DNA of 64,000 nt from Amyelois transitella (lineage: Eukaryota > Arthropoda > Insecta > Lepidoptera > Pyralidae), in the NCBI RefSeq assembly GCF_032362555.1, contig NC_083511.1, forward strand, positions 2,728,001 through 2,792,000, given 5' to 3'. Positions 41,591 to 51,923 of the stretch are shown here, in pieces. Below the pieces are notes generated by a model that was not told the origin of the DNA, did no database searches, and saw only the letters and a program-made list of their open reading frames with translations. Numbering within the stretch: position 1 is the stretch's first letter; every line of letters starts with the position of its first letter. A program made the position numbers and the translations under genes.

Positions 41591-41908
41591 TCATAAAATG
41601 TCTTCCTCCTGGTCATTTCTCTCTATACAATTAAGAAAATAAACAAATACTTTCCTGGTAAAGTCGTCCACAAAGGTAAGAATGTATTGAGCTCCGCCAA
41701 ATGACTTCACTTCTATAGGCCCACATAGAGCGGAATGTATTAGCTCCAGTGGCTTTGTTGCTCTGGAGCCTGCTTTAGGAAACGGCAGCCTGGACTGTTT
41801 TCCTTCTTGACGGTATTCACACACCTTATTCAAATTATTCTTACTCATTGTGATGCCTTCTGCACACTCGGTGAGTTTATTCAAATCAGAAAAATTAAGA
41901 TGTGCCAT
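41591..41908 (-). pseudogene. Copia-type retrotransposon fragment (start of integrase)
   Basis: A 105-codon frame: the gag-pre-integrase end (AHLNFSDLNKL.., CEYRQEGKQSRLPFP) followed by the integrase core start (PLELIHSALCGPIEVKSFGG..FVDDFTRKVFVYF). The first catalytic Asp expected in HSDLCGP is Ala here, and the zinc-binding Cys in CEYC-Q is Arg. Sequence on both sides is unrelated, so this is an inactive scrap. Confidence 0.8.
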
Positions 41909-42096
41909 CCTTTGATGCCATAAGTAACAGTCATCATGACCAATACATTTATAACGTCCCTTAGCTTACAACACCGCCTAAGTCATTTTTACCAACGTTA
42001 CAGGAGACGTAAAAAACTGTCTATTTTAAAAAATCTGGGCATTATTCCTCTTATAATTTAATACATACTCTAGTTAACAGTTAAGAAATAATTATT

Positions 42097-42301
42097 TACT
42101 AGAGGCCGCCCGCGACTTCGTCCGCATGGAAACCCTATCAATCCCGCGGGAACTCTGGGATAAAAAGTAGCCTATGTGTTATTCTGGGTCTTCAGCCACC
42201 TACATACCAAATTTCATGGTAATCGGTTCAGTAGTTTTTGCGTGAAAGAGTAACAAACATCCATACATCCATACAAACTTTCGCCTTTATAATAGTAGTA
42301 G
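42097..42301 (-). repeat. Dispersed repeat (family U), copy 2, inverted
   Basis: Nearly exact reverse complement of 12350-12548. It lies between the copia scrap and the unclassified transposon gene. Confidence 0.75.
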
Positions 42302-42547
42302 GATACTTATTTTGACAATTTACTTTATTGTTTTTTATGACTTGAGCTGTGTAGACTAATATTTTATTAGATTTAGGCGGTGTTGTTTGCGGAAATGTTA
42401 GGGATTAAGATATTAAATAAAAGATGATTTCCAAAGAAAAGCTTTTATTAGGAAATATTTCAAGAAAATTAACAAATCTTTATAACATTACTTGATACTT
42501 CCGCTTTGTAATTTATTAGGAAATATTTCAAGAAAATTAACAAATCT

Positions 42548-42982
42548 TTATAACATTACTTGATACTTCCGCTTTGTAATTGGTTTTCTAGCTGCGTACA
42601 ATTTCTGCAGGCGATTTATTTGTTTAATGTCGTTAATTGGCGTGGGACGATGTGGTAACGGCTGTAGCTCGTTATCAAAATCAACTTTGTACCAAATTGT
42701 GCCATTTGATCTGTATTCTAGCATACGTATATCTGTGACGACTGGGTCACCTACTTTTTTACCAGGACGTATAGATTTATAAATCAATTCTTTCGAAAAG
42801 TCTGTGAAAAAGTTATAGTCCAAATGACGAGCTTCGTAAGGATCACTCCTAGCAATTTTATTTATTGCCATGTATTGTTGTGGAAGGTAAATTTCTTTAC
42901 CTTTTAATTTGCACTCTATTGCACTGTGTACCGAGTCACATTCCATGTGAGTATGGCCTTTTTCCAGGCTTTTTATGGCCAT
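42548..42982 (-). pseudogene. C-terminal part of an unclassified DDE-like transposon protein
   Basis: Frame with LEKGHTHMECDSVHSAIE, the most typical block of a protein family repeated in many insect genomes, followed by SIRPGKKVGDPVVTDIRMLE and a basic C-terminus. I take it as the 3' part of the gene whose 5' part is at 46059-46579, because both show the expected order on the same strand and the hAT element lies between. About 70-80 residues of the middle are missing. I recognise the pattern but not its superfamily. Confidence 0.55.
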
Positions 42983-43009
42983 TTTTATATCGTTGCGTTA
43001 GTGAACTTA

Positions 43010-46000
43010 TAAAACTTGTTGGTTTAGGTTCTGGAAGTTAACAGGTTAGGAATAAAACAAAATACTTGTATAATTCAAATGTGTAATTTAATCGTCGGGC
43101 ATAAGGTGCATATTCCCCTTCATGAACATTAACATGTTGAAGTTCTCGTCTGACAGCGACGCTCGTTTTGGTGTTAAAATGTCTTTACCCGTGGAAAACA
43201 GACGTTCAACTGTAGCGCTTGAGGGTATAGCAGTATTGTATTTAATAAATAGATTTATAAATATCTGTTCCCCGAGGAATGCAGCATAGTTGAACGAGTC
43301 TATTGATTTCATGTCCAGCCACATTTTAACGAGACTTTGCGCTTTACTCTTTAAAGAGTTGGAGCTCTTTGGTTTTTCTATAGACTGAGTCACAGAATTG
43401 AAAAAGTCTTCCTCCTCGTCATCATCGTTGTTACTCGCATTGCTCCCTCCGCCAGTTAAACTATCTCTGTCCTTCGAATATTCCGCTGCTTCTTGTCTTA
43501 AAGCATCTTCTACCTTTTTTTCCATACCCTTTCTTACTGCATCCACTCTACTGCTGTCATACGTTTCCAGCCATATCAACCGAAACTTTGGGTGAAATGC
43601 CGCGGCAAGTAGGCACTGTTCATCATTCAGGAGTGGACCAAACCTTTTCTCTATGCCATTTAATAAGGCATTGGCTAAAGGTGTGCAATTTACTAGGCCC
43701 TTACATTTAATATTTTTTAATTTATAGACAGTTGCTGCAATCGTCGGTAGTAGTGATCCGATATATGCTTGAGCTTCTCCTTGGATACGATCGAGGGCAT
43801 TCGCGACAGGTGCCATAACCTGTATTTAATATAAGTATTGATATAATGTGGAAAAAAAATAACATTACTAAAACGTTAATTTAAACTATATACGTATATG
43901 AAATTACGTTTGCGTACTCCTTCATTACAGTCACATCTTGGTCATTGAAAGTTATAATTTTTAGTTGAGTCATAACCCTGTAAAGAGAAGGCCTTTTTGT
44001 TTCCAATATACTGTTGAGAACGACAATAGCATCATACAGAGAGTTCCACCTCGTCGTATTTGGAAGGACAAGTCGTCTGCCTAATTCAGCGTGAATGCTA
44101 TCTGCTGCTACCGTACTACGTGATTGCTGATTCCAGAGAGTACGTGCCTCGGATAAGGCACTTCTGTAGGGAGTCTTGAAAACAGTTATTTGTAGAGCAG
44201 CATCTGCATCTTTGCTAGCGACCAGGTTGAACGTATGTGCAGCACATCTCATGTGAACTGGCAAAGTATTAAAGTTTTCTAATATGTGTTCATTGATTTC
44301 ATTGCACTGGAGACGATCAGGAGCATTCAGTATGTTTTCTACTGAAATAAATTCTAAATCATCATTTTCTTCTGAGTTTGTATTTAGAAGATTGGCAATA
44401 TCAGGGTCAAACTCAGACTCTAAATCACATGATGGCAACTCTGGAAGTATGTCGATCTCCGAGCCGAATTGCACAAATGCCTTTACAAAGTTACTGCCAT
44501 TATCCGTAGTAGTCCTAAAATAAAATAAGGCCTGCTTTTTAAGGTAGCCTACGGCTGATTCATCATAAAGATCATTACATTCCGAAAAAAAATAATTAAT
44601 AATAATAACTAATGTATAATGATCATTATCATTATCTTTATCAATGTGCAGTTTTCGTGTATGGTTGACAGAAAAATAAATACATACATATTAATAATTC
44701 AATGTTATTTTTTACTATAAAATAAATACTTCAGGATTACTACCTCTAGATATAATTTTGAGATAAAAATAGACTTAACTGACCTTGTGATTTTTTTATC
44801 TATGTGAAATTCATAGTGAATATCTATCATTGCTTGGGCCAGGATGTCGTATGTATGATGACCTTTTAGGCGTACGCACGTTAATACTGCATGCATTCTG
44901 GCTCTTGTGATAGCATCTAACCAGTGAACTGTCATGCCCAAATAACTTTTGTTGTGAGCTGACCAACAGTCAGCCGTCGTTGCCACCCAATGAATTTTTC
45001 CAAGTAAACTGAAATTAAAATTATAAACACATCACGTAAAAAATGACACTAATAATAAATGAAAATTATATACATATGTATATGCATGCAAACCTATTTT
45101 ATGAACCTCTAATTATTTGAACTTTTTTCAAATAAAATTATACCTACGTAGGTATACGTAAGGCGACGTTTATCTGTTAAAAATAAATAGAAAATAGGTA
45201 TTTATTTTAGTTACTTACTCTATCAGGTGCTGCTTCTATTTAATGTGTTCGTCAGTAATGCGTCTACCCAAAGTTCTTCTTGAAATTGAATTTTTGCTCG
45301 GGTTTAACGTTTTTATCAACGCACCAAAAGACTTGCTTTCGACAACATGTAAAGGAATCATGTTTGAAACAAATAAATTTACTATACATTTGTCCACTTT
45401 GGCTTGGGGTACACCGCTGCCAGTAGCTGCAATCCCGAACGATTCCCCGATGCTCAGCTGTCGACCCTGTTGTACCCTTCTTACATGTTGTTTCAAATTA
45501 TTCAGGCTTGATAAATGAACTTTTATTTTGGTGTCATTCGGCAAACACCGCTTACACTCAAAAAGTACCTATTTGCTGGCCCGATCTGGATACAAATTCC
45601 ACATACTCAGTCAAATGTGGCCATGGATTCACATCAGGACCGCTGGAATCCGTTTCCATGTCTTCCATGATATGGTTTTAATTACTACACTGCAAAGTAC
45701 ACTTTTTCTAACTAAATTACATTCACTCTTCTTTATCAACACGCAAATGATCACTGACAGTAATTTATAATAACAACAAACAAAACATTCGTCACTCTAA
45801 GCACTGGCGGCACTGGCGCAAAGTAATGAAATGATGAAACGAAAAAATATCTTCGCAGTTTTCTCACTCGCACGTGCCGGCAAAATATATCTAGTTTTGT
45901 CCGTGCGGTGAAATAGTAGGCATTAGATTAACTATTAACGGACTACTGCATATTAACGGAAGTTAACGTGTCCGTTAACATTTTTAAAAGTTAACTTAAA

Positions 46001-46071
46001 AGTTAATTCGTTAATCAAAATGTTAACTTCGTTAATTAACGATTAACGGATTAACGAGTTAATGCCCAGCT
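43010..46071 (-). mobile_element. Decayed hAT element
   Basis: The right end, read on the minus strand, is TAGCTGGGCATTAACTCG at 46071, a good hAT terminus, followed inward by GTTAA/TTAAC subterminal words (45925-46060). The left end was not located; 43010-43085 is the best estimate because the host gene resumes at 42982. The element holds the hAT transposase described separately. Confidence 0.6.
43088..45670 (-). pseudogene. hAT transposase with BED finger, broken
   Basis: Exons read from 45670 downward. The start MEDMETDSSG leads into a BED finger (CKRCLPND..LKQHVRRV) with a one-base frameshift at the T run near 45567. 45544-45236 ends with a TAG at the codon after DEHIK. 45009-44780 holds the first catalytic Asp (TTADCWSAHN). 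44515-43901 begins TTTDNGSNFVKAF, with the second catalytic Asp, and has MRCAAHTFNLV. 43822-43088 carries the dimerisation domain with the catalytic Glu (PSSATVERLFS). The splice phases are consistent. One frameshift and one nonsense codon make it inactive. Confidence 0.85.
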
Positions 46072-46579
46072 ATGATTACTTCCTTAGTTGCTTTATTGTA
46101 TAGTGTAAAATTATGGACGCATAATTTAGTTTTATAGTAAACTGCACTAGCTTGAAGATACGGGTCCAATTTTACGGATTCAACATCCTGTATGAACACG
46201 TAACAAGCTTCGGACTGTGCAATTCCTTTGTCAGTATCTTTCTCTTTCCTGGCTCGATCTTTCTTCAGAACATGTTCAGAGTGTTCTTCATCCGTAATGT
46301 TTCCAGTTTTATGACTGCAACAAACACCGCATTGATCTTTCTTTGGGTGGAATAGGCTCAGATTGAGTTTCAAAAATATTTTGTCAAATAATTTACGGCC
46401 AGGGCATTCTCTACCCTCTAATTCACCATTCTCTTTATATTATATTTCTTATAAAGCTGTGTCATGTTTGTGAAAACTGGTTCCTAATATTCTCGTGATG
46501 TTTTAGTACGACAGTAATGCGACGGCATCTTTGGAAGATCTGCTAAAAACTTTTCAATATGTTTGTCGCGAGCCATAAG
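46059..46579 (-). pseudogene. N-terminal part of the unclassified DDE-like transposon protein
   Basis: 46579-46390 reads MARDKHIEKFLADLPKMPSH with at least one stop. 46373-46059 continues LNLSLFHPKKDQCGVCCSHK, ..YYKTKLCVHNFTLYNKATKEV and then runs into the hAT terminus. The order and strand match the C-terminal part at 42548-42982, so one gene was split by the hAT insertion. Confidence 0.6.
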
Positions 46580-46739
46580 TATTCTTTAAAAAAATATTCA
46601 GTGTACTATCTTAACTTTTCTATTGTTTTTTATTATGTGTATAAATAGATACTCAAAAAACTAAAGTAGCTATTACACCCCATTTGTTTAGATATATACT
46701 TTAAAATTAGGATATTTGTAAATAAGTTTTATAAAAAAT

Positions 46740-46920
46740 TGTTAAATTGACGTCTTTGTAGAAAAGGCTGCGGTGAAGTTTGTTGCGCCGCTTCTTCTTC
46801 ACCTGCGCTTTGGAAGTCGGCGGTAGACTTAGTTATAAGTACATTTTTGACGTCAATAAGAGATGTATTGCATCCAATATTGAGAATAAAGATTTCATTT
46901 TCATTTCATTCATTTTCATT
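46740..46920 (+). repeat. Dispersed repeat ending in a CATTTT microsatellite
   Basis: 'gtttgttgcgccgcttcttc' followed by 'gcgctttggaagtcggcggt' and 'tttttgacgtcaataagaga'. An inverted diverged copy is at 27499-27565. It ends in (ATTTTCATTTC)-type simple repeats, as retroposon tails do. Confidence 0.6.
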
Positions 46921-47300
46921 TTCATTCAATACTAAAACATACACAAAACTGCCTTATTTATGAGAATTTCAGAGCTAGATTTTATTAATTCACTATCAAA
47001 ACGACATATCAACAGCATAGTCCACATATACTGGATCATCTTCTTGGGCAACAACTGCAGATGATTGAGAGGGTGCAGGTGCAGAAGATTGAGGTCTCTG
47101 AAAAAGTTATTATGTTGATATTTATTAGCCGGGTCCACACCGGACGATCCATCGATCCCGCGATCCGCGATCCAGGATCGCGGAGCGTGGATCGTGGATC
47201 GTGTTAGGCCGATCCACTCTTGGAAACTTGCGATCCCAAATATGCGCTCCAAGCGATCCTAAGGCGATCCGTGATTCAGCCAGTCTAACTCTTGTTCGAT

Positions 47301-49372
47301 ATGGAGTCACACGTACAACGGCGGCGTCTTGCCGTTGCAGCAGTAACTTTTATTTTGCTTAAATGCTTGCGCAAAAAATCACAAAAAAGAAAACGACGGT
47401 TTTGGGTGAAACAAATTTACAAAAATCGCTTGGAATCTGGGACTCAGCTGTACGCAGAGTTAGTGTCAGATAAAGGTGAACACAATTTTGCAAGAATGAA
47501 TGCTAATCAATTTGAGATATTGTGTTCATTATTAAATAACAAGCTAAGAAAGAATGATACAAATTATAGAGATGCCATTACTGTGAAGGAAAGATTATTA
47601 CTAACATTGAGATTTTTAGCAACTGGAGATTCGTACGTCAGTTTGCAGTATCTGTTCCGCATTTCCAAACAGTCTATATCGATAATTATTCCTGAAGTTT
47701 GTGAAGCCATCATTGACCTGTTAAATGATTATGTAAAGGTAAGTAAAACCATACTTTATTACTCAATAAAAAAGTAGTGTATTACAATCATAATTTAAAG
47801 AAGTAACATGTTTACAATTATTAATTATTTTTTGAAAACATGATATATGTAGGTACTTATTTAATTCGGTGGTGACTGTGGAAGTGAATAATCCTGAGGT
47901 TGCAGAAACTGGGACTGCGATGAATTGGAGGCTAGATGAGTAGACAGTGATGTCTGTGGAATTGGAGCTGGATAATTTTGAGGTTGTAGAGACTGGGACT
48001 GTGATGAAGTGGATCCTATTTGTGTGCCAGGATATGAATTAGTGTAATATCCATAATTGCTATCCCCATATCTTCCTGTGTCAGCTTGAAAAATAACTTG
48101 GCATATAGCATTTTTGACATTAACTAATGTTACTGCATCATATTTCCGCAATTCAGTAGATATATACTGCCCGAAAGCAATGTAAGAATCAGTTTCCGGT
48201 TGTGGTGGCTGAGCACATTGTTGCAGAAGTTGGAAAGCCTCTGAAAGAGTTTCATCTGATATGTCATCTGCATTATTAGAAGTAGTTTTCTTTCTTTTTT
48301 TTGTTCTTTTGTTTGTTGTTTGGACACTGGATTGTGCATTCTGATCATTCTGCTCTCTACTCTGATCTGTGTGGTGGTTGGCTCTCTCCGGTTGTGTGTC
48401 ACTAGTAATGTTACTGTTCTCGTTTTCGCTCACTGTAGTATTAACTTCAAGTTCCCCTTCAGTCGTATCAGATTCTACCTGTAACAACAATTATTATTAC
48501 TATTTACTGCTTATTCTTATTTTCAGCTTTATATTATAATTAAGATCTCCTTTATTTTCAGGTGCCGTCAACTAAAGAAGAATGGCGTACAGTTTCTCAG
48601 CAATTCGAGAATAAGTGGAATTTCCCACACGTGATAGGAGCGATGGACGGCAAACACGTCGCTATACAATCGTCTTTTAATAGTGGCAACGACTTTGATA
48701 ATTACAAATTATTTCCTAGTATTGTTCTTTTTGCATTAGTAGATGCAAATTATAGGTTCCTGTATGTGAATGTTGGGACTAAAGGCAGAATATCAGATGG
48801 AGGCGTGTTCAAAAGCACAAATTTATATAAAAAACTTGAAAAAAAAAGAGCTAAATATTCCTCCACCGGAGATATTGCAAGTTCCCTATAAAATTGAGGT
48901 ACCCTATTATATACTAGGTGATAAAGCTTTTCAGCTTAATGATTATACTATGAAACCATACGATGGTACACGGGAAAGGGGTTCTTGTGAAAGAATTTTC
49001 AACTACCGACTGTCAAGAGCACGTAGAGTAGTTGAAAACGCGTTTGGAGTACTTAGTTCTGTCTACAGAGTCCTGCGTAAACCTATGCTTTTGGAACCAG
49101 AAACTGCGACTAAAGTCGTGCTGGCAACGGTTCATCTATATAACTACTTACGCAGTAATCCTAACTTTATATCGCCAGGAACGTTTGATACAGTACAGGA
49201 GAATGGAGATGTAATACCTGGAAGCTGGCGAAATGAACCGCCATCACAATCGCTACAACCGATGGCCGTCGTACCAAGAAGAGCAACAGAAAATGCCACT
49301 ACAATACGGTCCCACTTAGCAAGACACTTTGTTACAAACCATACAATAGTTTGGCAAAATGAATATCAGTAA
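47301..49372 (+). pseudogene. Harbinger transposase (HARBI1-like) with one frameshift
   Basis: Exons 47301-47738 and 48562-49372, joined in phase 0 at NDYVK|VPSTKEEW. The start MESHVQRRR is chosen over the upstream MFD because it matches the length of relatives. The catalytic residues are Asp in AMDGKH, Asp in LGDKAFQL and Glu in VENAFGVLSSVYR. One base too many in the run of nine A at 48839-48847 shifts the frame after NLYKKLEKK; the other frame resumes with ELNIPPPE. Unlike elements 1, 3 and 4 there is no intron in LR|FLATG. It could be a very young mutation or an assembly error. Confidence 0.85.
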
Positions 49373-49886
49373 ACTAATAGCTCACATGTTCCAATGTATC
49401 GCGTGTGGTTCCGGGTTCATTTTTATCCGCCATAAAGTCGAAGTCATCATACGCAAACCACTTTGATTTATATGTATCTTGAGCACCTGAAATAAACAAG
49501 TTACTCATTAAAATAACCACGTGTATTTCTAACAGCTTAAATGTAAAAAGCGAAATCACGTGAAATCCACAGTAAATATTATGATGTAATTACTTATAAT
49601 AAAATATATAATTTTAATACCTACAGATAAAAAGTAGCTTTGTTTTCTTACCGGATCCAGTTATACGGCTTTGCTTTTCTCTGTGTTTCTCCCTTCTGTA
49701 GCCTCCCGCCAGAGATCGCATTTTTTTCTTTAGGTTCTCGATCGACTTATTCCCCATTTCACGAGAAATCTGACGCCAAGCATCATCTCTAACACCTCTA
49801 TTGGTGTAAATAGAATCTTTGGGATCCCATAAACATTTAAATTCTTTATAAAGCGATATCAAACGGCGACTTTCTGAGATGTCCAT
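47861..49886 (-). CDS. MADF-type DNA-binding protein of Harbinger element 2 (3 exons)
   Basis: Exons 49652-49886, 49386-49486 and 47861-48478 join in phase to 317 residues. MDISESRRLISLYKEFKCLW to KWFAYDDFDFM is a MADF-like domain (about 5-100) with the aromatic pattern of the fold. An acidic/polar linker (about 112-190) has a basic stretch NKRTKKRKKT, and the C-terminus is Gln/Ser/Pro-rich. In Harbinger elements such a partner helps the transposase reach the nucleus and the element ends. Its intron 2 (48479-49385) contains the entire second transposase exon, and its last exon lies inside the transposase intron. TTTATT at 47755-47760 gives an AATAAA signal on this strand. It is intact. Confidence 0.82.
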
Positions 49887-50628
49887 GGCGAGGTGGATCG
49901 CGCGAACCAACACAACCGTCCACACCGCGCGCATCACGCAACTGAGGCACCTTTGAGGCTGGCACAAAAACCGACCGCACACGGATCGCGCGAGGTAGGG
50001 AGCGCGCGCTCCAATACGTGCGCATGGATCGCGCGCGGCACGTCCACACCGCCTGCATCTTTGGATCGCGCTGCTACCGCGCGCGATCGGAGCGCGATGG
50101 ATCGTCCGGTGTGGACCCGGCTATTGAATATGTAGATACTTAATTAAATAGTATACTGTTTTATCTAATTATATATGTGTAATGGCTAAAATTTTTAATT
50201 TCTAATATTCAAGTACAATATTTATTCAACTAGATTTACCTAGTTAGTATTGATTTTTAGCTAATAATTTTGTTACATGAGGTACTGGAAAATAAGGTTA
50301 ATACATACACTAAATCCAAGCTCTTGTATAGAGTCTTGTCCTTATTATTATTTTCTTTATTCACAACAAACATACATTTGTGTCGAATATATACAAGTAG
50401 ATACATAAATCAACAAATATTACGTCAATCATTAATTAAATCACACATATCACTACCTTCCACTGCTGTTGGGCCGATTATAGCCAGAACCTTTTCCTCC
50501 AAATGCGACAAGGATTTCTGGCTAGCCGGTCCACCTCCAGTCCCTCTGGCAGGTCAGACCTTTTTTCTTTGTCTTGGGTTTTAAATCGGCCCATACCTTT
50601 TTGGAATTATCAGTCATAAGTATGCATA

Positions 50629-51923
50629 CGAGGGGTGATCCAAAAGTAATGATAATCAATAATAAATACAATGAATATATTATATAAATAAATTTATTTC
50701 TCAACATAGTCTCCTAGCAAGTCTATACATTTAGTCCATCTTTTTTCTAAACCTAAAATACCTTTAGAAAAAAATTCTTTATCCTGACTCTCAAAAAACT
50801 CGTCAACCGCGGCCATCACATCGCTATCATCGTCAAATTTCTTGCCCCGGAGGTGTTCCTTGAGTCGAGGAAAGAGATAGAAGTCACTGGGGGCTAGATC
50901 TGGTGAATAAGGTGGGTGTTCCACCAGCTCAAAGCCCGCTTCTTGAATGGCAGCCATGGCAACTGCAGCTTTGTGAGCCGGTGCGTTGTCTTGATGGAAC
51001 AGCACTCCAGCCCGCAGTTTGCCTCGCCTTTTCTCCTTAATAGCCTCCCGCAATCTTCTTATTTGTTCTGCATAGTAAGAGCCTGTAATAGTGGCCCCCT
51101 TCTCCAAGTAGTCCACCATGATTATTCCTTCAGCATCCCAAAAAACAGACGCCATAACCTTCCACGCTGAGCTTGACATTTTGAATTTCTTCGGCGTCGG
51201 TTCATCGGCTCGTTTCCATGTCATCGATTGCTGTTTTGTTTCAGGATCAAAGTGATGGATCCAGGTCTCGTCCATGGTCACAAAACGTGACAAAAAATTT
51301 TCCTTGTCTGCCTGGAACTTTTCGAGATTTGCTCTTGACATGTCGATTCGTTTCTTCTTTTGCTCGTCGTTTAACATTTTCGGTACCCAACGCGCGGAGA
51401 CCTTTCTCATATGCAATTCGTTCGTAAGGATTCTTTGAATGCTGCCATATGAGATCCCTGTGACCTCAGCTACATGCCTAATAGTCACTCTTCGATCTGC
51501 CAATATAACTTCTTCAACTTTTTTCACATTTTCTTCAGTGAGAGAGGTCGATGGGCGTCCTTCGCGGTGTTCGTCTTCCGTCGATGTTCTTCCCAGCTTA
51601 AACTCCTTAACCCAGCGTGCAACTGTAGAATATGGAGGAGCAGAGTCCCCTAATGTTTCCACCAGGTCGCTGTGTATGTCTTTGGTAGACATTTTTTTCA
51701 AGCAGAGGTATTTAATCACGGCTCTGATTTCGTTTTTGTCCATTTTGATGTTCACTCCTTGACTGTTCGTATTCAAATGAATGTAGCTCCCGGGAATCGT
51801 GACCTATTTATATGATTTTTTTTACCTGAACTAGTGGATAACTGAGCAAGTGGCTGACATATTTTTTTTATTTCTTTGTGCACTAGAAATAACTGATTAT
51901 CATTACTTTTGGATCACCCCTCG
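50629..51923 (-). mobile_element. mariner element, apparently complete
   Basis: TA duplication (50627-50628, 51924-51925) and ~30-base terminal inverted repeats beginning CGAGGGGTGATCCAAAAGTA at both ends with almost no mismatch. The length of 1295 bases is standard for mariner, and the single open frame is undamaged. Together these say the insertion is recent and possibly autonomous. Confidence 0.93.
50694..51776 (-). CDS. mariner transposase, intact DD34D
   Basis: 360 residues from the first ATG; the second ATG (MDKNEIRAVI, residue 12) gives 349, nearer the family length, and is the likelier start. Two helix-turn-helix motifs fill residues 12-115 and recognise the inverted repeats. WVPKML (130-135) is the linker motif WVPHEL. 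The catalytic residues are Asp169 (MDETW), Asp263 (HQDNAPAH) and Asp298 (DLAPSDF), with exactly 34 residues between the last two. YSPDLAP is at 290-296. No stop or frameshift is present. The subfamily cannot be assigned by eye. Confidence 0.95.
   Translation of the reverse strand: MNTNSQGVNIKMDKNEIRAVIKYLCLKKMSTKDIHSDLVETLGDSAPPYSTVARWVKEFKLGRTSTEDEHREGRPSTSLTEENVKKVEEVILADRRVTIRHVAEVTGISYGSIQRILTNELHMRKVSARWVPKMLNDEQKKKRIDMSRANLEKFQADKENFLSRFVTMDETWIHHFDPETKQQSMTWKRADEPTPKKFKMSSSAWKVMASVFWDAEGIIMVDYLEKGATITGSYYAEQIRRLREAIKEKRRGKLRAGVLFHQDNAPAHKAAVAMAAIQEAGFELVEHPPYSPDLAPSDFYLFPRLKEHLRGKKFDDDSDVMAAVDEFFESQDKEFFSKGILGLEKRWTKCIDLLGDYVEK

Larger units (their letters stand above)
47127..50122 (+). 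mobile_element. Harbinger element 2, complete, two interlocked genes
   Basis: Target duplication ATT (47124-47126, 50123-50125) and long terminal repeats AGCCGGGTCCACACCGGACG followed by 'atccatcg'. Both ends hold arrays of GGATCGCG/GATCC words (47150-47275 and 49985-50105). The transposase reads from the left end and the MADF gene from the right end. The element is 2996 bases long. A homopolymer frameshift in the transposase is the only damage seen. Confidence 0.92.

Noticed and set aside
46869-46925. A regulatory array of ATTTTC words
   Set aside because: It is a simple-sequence tail at the end of a dispersed repeat.
50916-51762. Three open frames opposite the mariner transposase
   Set aside because: They are antisense shadows of an intact gene with all catalytic residues.
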